NCBI RefSeq assembly: GCF_002104995.1
Contig: NW_024468253.1
Span: forward strand, 1 to 64,000
DNA length: 64,000 bases
Source of the DNA: Linderina pennispora
Taxonomy: Eukaryota; Kickxellomycota; Kickxellomycetes; Kickxellales; Kickxellaceae
Reading direction: 5' to 3'
The translations under genes were made by a program, and so were the position numbers. Positions 10,088 through 17,397 of the stretch are shown one piece after another. The stretch's first letter is position 1. Each line of letters starts with the position of its first letter. Under the pieces are notes generated by a model. It saw nothing but the letters and a program-made list of their open reading frames with translations. It had not been told where the DNA came from and made no database searches.

Positions 10088-10404
10088 ATAATAAACTAGG
10101 TGCGAGCGGTTGATTTCCGAAAGAGTGATTGGCGAGTGGCAGTGCAGCCGCTGCTGCCGCTCCTGATGGGTGAGTGGGTGGTGGTGGTGGTGGTGTGGTG
10201 GTGCCAGAATGAGCGGCGGCGAGTGAGAAAAACAAGGGTCTTTGATGAACCGGTGGATATGTAGGCTCTCAGCAAGTATCACGCCAACCAGAAATTTCTT
10301 TTTCATGCTTGGGCTATACATCAGCCGCGTGGTGTACACATATCAGGGTCATATATACTTTTCTTATCTAGACTAATTGAAGACAATGTTCAACAACACG
10401 AGAT

Positions 10405-11955
10405 TCACTCGCGGCTAAGATCTCTTCCGTACATCCACCTGCTGGCCCAGTCAATGGCAACACGTGTCCTGTTCCTAAGCGACAGCAGCTCACTGAGGTA
10501 GGCCGACTTCCAGAACCAGAAGGTGGCCACTCCACCAGCAGTAATGTTGCGGTTGAAGAAGGGGAGGTCAGCAATAGCCTTCTCGCTTCCGATGTAAGCC
10601 AGCGATCCCTGCGACGAATACTTGAACGGACGAGTCTTTGCGTTCATCTGCAAAAACAGATCGGTGATGAGGTCATCATTCGACAGATGGTTGAACTTAC
10701 GCGCCAACCACTTGCCCTGCTGCGAGGCGACCTGGGCCAGCGGAGCATATGACGAAACAGCACAGTCGCCGAGCGCCCAAATGTCCTTAGCACCCTTGAC
10801 TCGCAAGTACTCGTCAACCAAGAGACCACGTCCGTTGGTCTGGACCTCTGGGAACTTCTGGCGAATCTTGTTGGTGATAGGCTGCGCCTTGATTCCCGTA
10901 GCCCACACCAGCAGTCCGTAAGGGATTTCCGACCTCGTGCCGTCCGGGTTCTGTACAATGAACGTCTTTTCCTTAACCTCCTTGACCATGGTACGTGTCA
11001 GGATCGAGATGTTGTTCTCCTTGAACGTGTCTTGGGTGAACGTAATCAGCTTCTTGTCAAACGCCGGCAGCACATTGGGCATAGCCTCAACAAGTGTAAT
11101 CCGCACGCGATCCACCAGCTCTGGGTACCACTTGGAAAGATCGTCCTCCATAAAGTCGTGCAGCTCTCCAGCGTACTCAATGCCCGTTGGCCCGCCACCC
11201 ACGACGACCATGTGCAGCAAACGGTCGCGCTCGGCTTCGGTAACATCATCGAACGACGCCTTCTCGACAGTGTCCATAAGACGACGACGGATCTGGCGCG
11301 CATCGGCCATCTCCTTCAGGAAACAGGCATGCTCCTCGACACCTGGAGTGCCGAATGTGTTGACAGTGCCACCAACACCTACGACCAGGTAGTCGTAGTT
11401 GAGCTTGAACGGCTCTTCGTCCACCTTGCCCTTGCCAGTCAGGATCGCGTCCGAGTTGGTATGGCGCTCGAGCACCAGCTGCTTGGCATCAACATCGATA
11501 TCAACGCACGCAGCCTCCAGGAACTTGACCTCGCGCTCCTTGTGCCTCGTCAGCAGACGCACGGGCTCCATGATCGAGCGGTTCTCAATAGTGCCGACAG
11601 TGCAGCTGGGCAGCAGCGGTGTGAACAAAAAGTAGTTGCGCGGAGATACAACAACGACATTAAAGTTGGTTGTATCGAGGTTTTTGAGCAGAGTTGTGCT
11701 GCCCCACCCTGTACCCAAGAGAACCAGAGTCTTCTTTGACGGGTCAAACGGCATTTGGTCGCTCGGGTTGCGGGTCGTGTACATGCTCCAGCCCATAAAT
11801 CCTGCCGTGCCGAGTCCGACGGCGTATACTGCGCGCTTGATCTGGCGCAGCCGGGATGTGCGCGGCTTGGCCTGCTTGTTCAGCGTAGACATGGCTTGGC
11901 GCTGAGCAAAGGTTGTCGCCATGCGACTAAGACGAACACTTGTCCTCGCAAACAT
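10405..11955 (-). CDS. Alternative (type II) NADH dehydrogenase, external NDE-type, 516 aa
   Basis: This rotenone-insensitive flavoprotein oxidises NADH and reduces ubiquinone without pumping protons, at the inner mitochondrial membrane. The first ~40 residues are basic and Ser/Arg-rich like a mitochondrial presequence, followed by a hydrophobic segment (about residues 42-62, AVYAVGLGTAGFMGWSMY). That segment is typical of external NDE enzymes. Two dinucleotide-binding folds are clear: LLGTGWGSTTLL (about residue 80, FAD) and VVVGGGPTGIEYAGELHDF (about 245, NADH). The quinone-site-type AQVASQQGKWLA motif and the GRDLSR C-terminal signature are present, so it looks full length and intact. A second, shorter paralogue on the same strand lies at 26.1 kb. 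The start at 11955 gives a good presequence. Confidence 0.93.
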   Translation of the reverse strand: MFARTSVRLSRMATTFAQRQAMSTLNKQAKPRTSRLRQIKRAVYAVGLGTAGFMGWSMYTTRNPSDQMPFDPSKKTLVLLGTGWGSTTLLKNLDTTNFNVVVVSPRNYFLFTPLLPSCTVGTIENRSIMEPVRLLTRHKEREVKFLEAACVDIDVDAKQLVLERHTNSDAILTGKGKVDEEPFKLNYDYLVVGVGGTVNTFGTPGVEEHACFLKEMADARQIRRRLMDTVEKASFDDVTEAERDRLLHMVVVGGGPTGIEYAGELHDFMEDDLSKWYPELVDRVRITLVEAMPNVLPAFDKKLITFTQDTFKENNISILTRTMVKEVKEKTFIVQNPDGTRSEIPYGLLVWATGIKAQPITNKIRQKFPEVQTNGRGLLVDEYLRVKGAKDIWALGDCAVSSYAPLAQVASQQGKWLARKFNHLSNDDLITDLFLQMNAKTRPFKYSSQGSLAYIGSEKAIADLPFFNRNITAGGVATFWFWKSAYLSELLSLRNRTRVAIDWASRWMYGRDLSRE

Positions 11956-12700
11956 GATTATCTAAAAAAAAAAAAAAAGGGCAAGAGGGAGTTCTGCGGA
12001 TCTAAAATAAGAACCAAAGAAATGAAGCAATGTGGAGACAAGAAACAAAGGTCCAGAGTGCCTGGACCTTGACGCCGCGTCTATTCTTTATACTCTGAAG
12101 AAAAAACAGTCAAAGCGAGCCGCGGAAGGGCGCAGACAGCATGGAGCGTGGCACCCAGCCTGGACTTTATCTGTGACTCGCCTGCAATGGTGGAAAAATA
12201 TTTTTTGGGGGTAGAGTGGGCGCACTGACGGGCTCCGGACACTCTGACTGGCTAGCCTAATCTCCGAAAGCAACCATGCCCTGCCTCGCTCCCCCTGCCC
12301 GCCACTCCCTCTTTGGCCGGACAACGGAACTGCATCGTTGCTCGCAGCCTCCGAGGGAGAATATGCACGTCGTCTGGGCTCTGCAGAGCCGGGTGGTTTT
12401 CATCCTTTTGCCGTCGGAATCTTTTGTAGCCCTTTTCCCTGATCCCTGGGCATTTTTTAGCGTAGAGTTTGGTTTTATTAAGCGACACCAGCCATAAATT
12501 TCCCGCGCCATAGATAAAAATTCCCCACTGCCTTTCACATGAGCTAATCCCACTATTCCGTGAAACTCCGGCCACACTGCCTGGAGCTGGCGGTTGAGCG
12601 GTACGAGCTCACAAAGGAAATCTTTTGGTTCGGCCAAATTGTAGCCAATCGTCGGGGGCACCGGTTGGGAAAGAGGATTTGCAGTGGCAAAGAGGAAAAA
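11956..12700. other. Intergenic region
   Basis: No convincing gene or RNA is seen in about 745 bases. An A-run directly precedes the NADH dehydrogenase start on its strand, and short poly-A/T tracts are scattered through the region. Confidence 0.5.
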
Positions 12701-13024
12701 TCAGCAGCATTTGAGCTTTGTGACGTGATTGTTGTCGTCCACATAGACCGTCAGCCGGTAGTGCTGCCGGTGGTTGTATTCGTCCTGTTCGTCCGGGTGC
12801 AGGATTCGGTATGGCGATGGCAGGTTGCGCTCGTATGCCTTTCGCGTTTGCGGTATGTCGTCCTCGCGCTCGTCTACCACCCAATTTTCGTGCAGATACC
12901 GGTTCATTAGCCGAGGCGACCAGTAGAACCGCCGGCATTCGTCGCCACGGATTTGTCCAGCAACACCAGCAATATCGCAAAGAGCAAGAATGGCAGTGAG
13001 AGATAAGAGAAGCGAATTAGTCAT
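12701..13024 (-). CDS. Small secreted protein resembling protease inhibitor family I78, 107 aa
   Basis: I chose the Met at 13024 because it opens a clean signal peptide (about residues 1-22, ending near AGVAGQ). An in-frame Met at 13075 would add 17 residues before it. The mature part is about 85 residues. Its second half reads LPSPYRILHPDEQDEYNH, then YRLTVYVDDNNHVTKLKC. This follows the pattern of I78 potato-inhibitor-I-like proteins, where a proline-rich binding loop precedes a conserved RLNV-x-x-D-x-x-G/N-x-V-x-x-V-x-C strand. Cysteines are present in the first half (DECRR) and at the end. The family inhibits serine proteases; that role is inferred from fold-level similarity and needs a profile search. 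Confidence 0.6.
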   Translation of the reverse strand: MTNSLLLSLTAILALCDIAGVAGQIRGDECRRFYWSPRLMNRYLHENWVVDEREDDIPQTRKAYERNLPSPYRILHPDEQDEYNHRQHYRLTVYVDDNNHVTKLKCC

Positions 13025-13676
13025 TGCAACGATTTTTTGTAGGTTGATGAGAAAAGTATACGGACAGTTCAACAAGAGTCCTCACAATTCAACCTCACCG
13101 AGCCTGGATTTATACATGGCCGTTGTTGTTAATAATAGACATCTTGCACACTATAGCATGCTATTTTTCGAGGCATATCTCTCAATATCGCAATGCAGGA
13201 AGGCAGTAATGCATTGGTTCGTGTACCTAGAGCATCTTGCGATGGTGCAACTGCGCCGAAAGCGATCGAGCCGAGCCGACCCTGATTGATGTTTGCATAT
13301 GAAGTCAATGAGTGCTAGGGTAGAGGACATTAGTAGCCTAGAGGCAGCAACCCAAAGCAAAACGTAGTTGCATTGCAAGGTCTTCACTGGAGATATCTGT
13401 GCGCTTGCAGCTTGCTGAGCTGCCTGGCTGCAGGAGTAGTAGAAAAGTGGGGTTATGGAACTTCAATGATGGCCATTCAGCTGGCTGCCTCATTAAATCG
13501 CTCGACATTGTCGACCACCAGACAAACAGCCTGGCCACTGCAGCTGCTGCGAGGGGTAGTTGCACCAGCTGTTGTTGCGAACTTGACTGCTGCTTCTACC
13601 GCCGCTGCTGCTGCTTCTGCTGCTGCAAGCGATCTTGGACGAAGCATATCAAAGTCGTCGCCAGGCACGTCGATGG

Positions 13677-13683
13677 TATAAAA
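13677..13683 (+). promoter_or_regulatory. TATA box
   Basis: TATAAAA lies ~130 bases before the ATG at 13813 in the context GGTATAAAAC, which recurs in front of the paralogue at 15333. Confidence 0.6.
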
Positions 13684-13812
13684 CACAGGTGAGATCCAGC
13701 AGTTCCAGCAGTTCTCCTCAAGCTACCTACCAGCATACAGCTCTTTCTCTTGCCGCTAATCAATCCCAATCCTTCGCCACCCTCCGTCTAAGCGTAATCT
13801 TACTCCTCAATC

Positions 13813-14541
13813 ATGCGTACTGCCGCCTCGTTCCTTGCCATTGCCTCTGCTACCGCCTTTGCCCAGGAGATCGGTGCCACCGACGGCCCCAGCATCGTCT
13901 CGGGCTCCAACGCCATCTCAGCTCCAAACGTCAACAACGGCTGGCAGGCCGAGGGCTCCTTCTTCTCGGGTGCCGATGGCGGCCACGGCAGTCTGTTCAA
14001 CAACATCGTCGGCAGCTCGTTCTCAACCGTGAACAGCAACAGCCTGTCCAAAGGTAACATCATCAACAACCCATCGTTCACCTCGGTTTCCGGCAACGAC
14101 GGGTGGACCGCCAACGGCGATTCCAACCAGCTCGGCCCCGTCGGGAACTTCTTCGGCCATGGATTTGTCCGCCGCAGCGGCGACGTCGTCTTTGCCAGCA
14201 ACCACCACCAGCTGAACCGTGCTCCAGGCTTTGTCCACCCTGCCTTTGTCCACCCAGCCATCGTTGGTGCGGTGTACAGGCGCAGCAACGACGTCGTGTT
14301 CGCCAACAACCATCACCAGGCTACCGTTGCTCCAGGAGTTGCCGCTCTGGGAGTTGCCGCTCCGGGACTTGCTGTTCCTCAGTTTGTCCAGCCGGTTTTT
14401 GGGACTGCTGCCCCGCAGTTCATCCAGCCTGTGGTCCAGCCAGCTTTTCAGCCTGTGGTCCAGCCGGCTTTCCAGGCTGCCCCAGTCGTTGCTGCCGAGC
14501 AGAACGGCCAGAAGGCAACCGTCATCCAGAACCAGGCGTAG
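13813..14541 (+). CDS. Secreted Kex2-type repeat protein A, 242 aa
   Basis: This belongs to an unrecognised secreted family. A signal peptide spans about residues 1-17 (cleavage after AFA, before QEIGATDG). The first half contains NNGWQAEGS and NDGWTANGDSN, themselves a diverged repeat. Two dibasic sites follow (RR at 120-121 and 156-157). Each directly precedes nearly the same peptide: SGDVVFASNHHQ and SNDVVFANNHHQ. The C-terminal third is low complexity with PQFVQPVF-type and VQPAF repeats and ends AAEQNGQKATVIQNQA, identical to the paralogue at 15333. Dibasic sites before repeats are the hallmark of Kex2-processed repeat proteins, which can release short secreted peptides. Processing here is an inference. 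A duplicate lies at 32297-33025 (-). Confidence 0.85.
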   Translation: MRTAASFLAIASATAFAQEIGATDGPSIVSGSNAISAPNVNNGWQAEGSFFSGADGGHGSLFNNIVGSSFSTVNSNSLSKGNIINNPSFTSVSGNDGWTANGDSNQLGPVGNFFGHGFVRRSGDVVFASNHHQLNRAPGFVHPAFVHPAIVGAVYRRSNDVVFANNHHQATVAPGVAALGVAAPGLAVPQFVQPVFGTAAPQFIQPVVQPAFQPVVQPAFQAAPVVAAEQNGQKATVIQNQA

Positions 14542-15132
14542 CTCCTATTCTCATCACTAATATCTGGCCGTGCTGAGCACGAGCCCATTGCACTTGATGC
14601 TCTTCCAATATATCCTGCATTCATATCACCAATCACGCAATGCAAGCCAATGCTGCCTACGTCATAAATGTCGACACACGCTATTGTCATCATCCTGACC
14701 AACAATTCACGAGCTGAGCAATGGCGCAACAGCAGTAGTCAGACCCCCGCCTCTCCTCGATTACGTGCAGTTGGCTCGGCTTCATTTCAGAAACCGCACC
14801 GCATTGACAAAGAGACGGTCCTAGCCCAAAGAACAAATGCTGCGCACGCTAGCGACGGGGAGCGGTGTGGTTTGTTTGCGGCGTGGTTGTTCGCGGTGTG
14901 GCGATATCTGGCAGATAATGGCCACGACAAAGCCTAGCAATTGTCACAGAAACAAGCGGACCAGCCCTCGCCAAGTAGACATCAATTGGCAGAGACACAG
15001 CAACAGCCTTGTTGGTTGACCAACAGTAATGCAGACCATTTGCGTGACCGGCGAAACAAGGGAGCTGTAGGAGAATGGCTCCTACCGGCAATTGTGCTAA
15101 CGCAAACTTTGAATCCCTACATCACAACCAGC
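14542..15132. other. Intergenic region inside the duplicated block
   Basis: This is 3' flank of gene A and upstream region of gene B. The small open frames here are not supported by any recognisable protein pattern. The sequence is duplicated almost exactly at 31706-32296. Confidence 0.5.
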
Positions 15133-15192
15133 TCTAAAGGACAGTCTAAAGGACAGTCTAAAGGACAGTCTAAAGGACAGTCTAAAGGACAG
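15133..15192 (+). repeat. Five perfect 12-bp iterons upstream of a TATA box
   Basis: TCTAAAGGACAG is repeated five times head to tail without interruption. The array ends 24 bases before the TATA box of the 15333 gene, a position typical of an upstream activating element. The inverted copy (31646-31705) has the same five units. Confidence 0.85.
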
Positions 15193-15216
15193 GCCCGCCT
15201 AGTCCCGGATCTCTGG

Positions 15217-15223
15217 TATAAAA
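15217..15223 (+). promoter_or_regulatory. TATA box
   Basis: TATAAAA in the context GGTATAAAACC, ~110 bases before the ATG at 15333 and just downstream of the 12-bp iterons. Confidence 0.65.
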
Positions 15224-15332
15224 CCAGACCAGTCGCAGCCGGAGCCAGCCACCGCTACAAGCTACTGATCTCTACCAGCTCTTACTCCTCACGACTAATC
15301 CCTCGTCAACCACAGACTACAAATCTCCAACC

Positions 15333-16157
15333 ATGCGTACCGCCACCACCTTCATTGCCATCGCCTCTGCCTCGGCGATCGGCCAGGAGATTGGCTCCAC
15401 CGACGGCCCCAGCATTGTCTCAGCCCCCAACGCCATCTCAGCTCCGAATGTCAACAACGGCTGGCAGGCTGACGGCTCGTTCTTCTCTGGCGGATCCGGC
15501 CAGGGCGGCAATGCTTTCACCAACATTTTCGGATCGTCTTTCTCGACCGTGAATAGCAATGATGTATCCAAGGGCAACATCGTCAACAACCCATCGCAGT
15601 CCCATGTCAAGGGTAACGACGGCTGGACTGCAAACGGCGATTCGAACCTGCTTGGACCCGTCCAGAACACATTCAGCGCTGCTGGGTTTGTCCGTCGCAA
15701 CAGCGATGTCGTGTTTGCTGACAATGCCCATCAGGTGAATGTTGCACCGCAATTCGCCCACCCTGAGTTCGTCTCTGGCGGCTTTGCGCCAATCGGCGTT
15801 TCTGGCTTCGTGACTCCTGGCTTCGTTAACAACGGTGTTGTCAGCAGCGTCTTCAAGCGCAACGGTGATATCGTGTTTGCTAATGACCACCACCAGGCCA
15901 GTACTGTTGTTGGCACTGCCTTTGGCATTGCTGCTCCGCAGTTTGTCCAGCCCGTGTTTGCTCCAGCCTTTGTCCAGCCCGTGTTCACTCCTCAGTTTGT
16001 CCACCCAGTTGTCGCCGAGTCCATTGCTGCCCCAGTTACAGCTTCTGCTGTTGTCCCGGAGGTTGTTGCTCCCGTCACTGCAGCTCCTGTTGCCAGTGTT
16101 CCTGTTGCTGCTGAGCAGAACGGACAGAAGGCCACTGTCATCCAGAACCAGGCCTGA
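15333..16157 (+). CDS. Secreted Kex2-type repeat protein B, 274 aa
   Basis: This is a paralogue of the 13813 product, with about the same first 110 residues: a signal peptide to about residue 17, QEIGSTDGPSIVS, NNGWQADGS and NDGWTANGDSN. It has two dibasic sites, RR at 121-122 and KR at 175-176. They precede NSDVVFADNAHQ and NGDIVFANDHHQ. The spacing between them is longer than in gene A, with a hydrophobic GF/V-rich linker (FVSGGFAPIGVSGFV). The tail has PQFVQPVF repeats, extra VAPVTAAPV units and the invariant EQNGQKATVIQNQA end. The retained peptide core D-[VI]-V-F-A-x-[ND]-x-HQ across four repeat units suggests selection on the peptide. Its promoter has iterons and a TATA box. A duplicate lies at 30681-31505 (-). 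Function is unknown. Confidence 0.85.
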   Translation: MRTATTFIAIASASAIGQEIGSTDGPSIVSAPNAISAPNVNNGWQADGSFFSGGSGQGGNAFTNIFGSSFSTVNSNDVSKGNIVNNPSQSHVKGNDGWTANGDSNLLGPVQNTFSAAGFVRRNSDVVFADNAHQVNVAPQFAHPEFVSGGFAPIGVSGFVTPGFVNNGVVSSVFKRNGDIVFANDHHQASTVVGTAFGIAAPQFVQPVFAPAFVQPVFTPQFVHPVVAESIAAPVTASAVVPEVVAPVTAAPVASVPVAAEQNGQKATVIQNQA

Positions 16158-16197
16158 GTCAAATACGAATACTGTTATCATATAGTTGAGCTACATT

Positions 16198-16631
16198 AGC
16201 TGATAATTAGATATAGCTTGTATCCCAACCCAAATACATCACATTCCATGTATTGCGCACTCAACGCTATGCAATCGTCTATATATTGGTATATGTGGCA
16301 CACTGAAATGGGAAATACATGTCATTGTTGTCGCATTGTTGACGTCTACGACTGTCTAGTTGTTCCGAGCATGCACTTGGTACCAACGTTATTATTGTTC
16401 GAGTAGGACTGGTTCCACAATGTTGGCTCTTCCATCTATTCTGCCAGTGGTGGTTTATTGTGCGTTTTGTAAATGACATTTTTGTCCACAGTTTTCTTCG
16501 AATATTTGTTTTTAATTTCGCAGAAATGCTGGCACCACAAGCCACGGAGCAGAGTATAAAGGCAGCCTGTCTCTCCAAAGCATCATGGATCCAGCAATTA
16601 TCCTTCAACCGAGAATCTGCTGCTCTATCAT
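16198..16631. other. Intergenic region between secreted genes B and C
   Basis: This is AT-rich sequence just outside the duplicated block. A TATA box (TATAAA, 16555-16560) lies 72 bases before the ATG at 16632. Nothing else is seen. Confidence 0.5.
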
Positions 16632-17066
16632 ATGAAGCTGTTTGTACTAGCACTTGCCACCCCTGTTTTCTGCCAGCAACACGGGGTTTCAATTGGAGCG
16701 CGCGTCACCGATGAATCGCTTGGAATTTCATCTCCAGACATTAACAGCGGATTTGGGAGTATTGGGTCAGTACTCGCTTCCGGCGGCGTGCCTGAAGGGT
16801 TCGTTCAAGGTTTATCTGGCGAATTCCAGCTCCAAGACGGCCTGGCTCCATTCCCCGGGGCCCTGGGTGGCGATACTGGATTCGGCAAGAGAGCCGGCCT
16901 AGTTGTACCTGGGCATGTTGAGATCGGGCCTGGTGGCCAGCGGATCCCCCAGTTCACCAACATGTTCTTTGCAAGTCACGAGCATGTCGCCCATCTTGGG
17001 GTCCAGCCTCCGTCGCTTGGCCTAGCTCCACCCCACCTGGCACGTCGAGCCAGAGTGTTCCGTTGA
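16632..17066 (+). CDS. Secreted protein C, diverged member of the Kex2-type repeat family, 144 aa
   Basis: A short signal peptide (about residues 1-14, ending VFCQQ) precedes a mature protein. It shares the family N-terminal pattern in diverged form: SSPDINSGFGSIGS against SAPNVNNGWQADGS. One dibasic site (KR in GFGKRAGLVV) is followed by a region ending TNMFFASHEHVAHLG, which resembles the peptide core FASNHHQ. The C-terminus ends in arginine-rich LARRARVFR, a second possible processing site. The gene lies 434 bases beyond the edge of the duplicated block and was not copied with A and B. It is a plausible older tandem paralogue. Confidence is moderate that it is expressed; function is unknown. 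Confidence 0.65.
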   Translation: MKLFVLALATPVFCQQHGVSIGARVTDESLGISSPDINSGFGSIGSVLASGGVPEGFVQGLSGEFQLQDGLAPFPGALGGDTGFGKRAGLVVPGHVEIGPGGQRIPQFTNMFFASHEHVAHLGVQPPSLGLAPPHLARRARVFR

Positions 17067-17397
17067 GGATACCGGGTAGCTGAGAATAGGTCCTCCTTCA
17101 CACCTTGGTCGGAGTTGAAAGCATATCTGGTGATGGTACTGTTAAGGTAGCCATGGGGGAGGGTCCTATACTGTGAAGTCACTGGCTTTTAACTTGTGAT
17201 TTCCCAAAGAATAATACCCCTCCTTGTGCTGAAGCCGTAAATTGATCAGCAGCTGAGTACCAGAGAATAGACGACCCTTTCGGACACACCAGAAACACTT
17301 GCCCTGAATGCAGTGAGTCAGGGCTTTTTCTTTCATAACATTCATTTCGCGTGTGTTTTTCTAGTTTTCATTATTCGCATTTTAATTTCTCCACTAT

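Larger units (their letters stand above)
8422..10245 (+). repeat. Right arm of ~1.83 kb inverted duplication
   Basis: This is the reverse complement of 3962-5787. It contains GATA copy 2 and its upstream region. The homology stops at CAAGTCGGC on the left side and just after GGGTCTTTGA on the right; beyond that the flanks differ, and the right flank leads into the NADH dehydrogenase 3' region. Confidence 0.9.
13352..16197 (+). repeat. Left copy of 2846-bp inverted duplication (secreted-protein block)
   Basis: This block is repeated as reverse complement at 30641-33486. The two copies have the same length, and by eye I find about ten single-base differences and no indels. It carries two paralogous secreted-protein genes with their promoters and a 12-bp iteron array. 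The left end starts at CCAAAGCAAAACGT and the right end at about GAGCTACATT; flanks beyond are unrelated. Confidence 0.92.

Noticed and set aside
15133-15192. CRISPR-like array
   Set aside because: Units are 12 bp and contiguous with no spacers; it is a tandem repeat in a promoter.
15438-16181. 247-residue minus-strand frame
   Set aside because: Antisense to secreted gene B; composition mirrors the Q/V/P-rich repeats.
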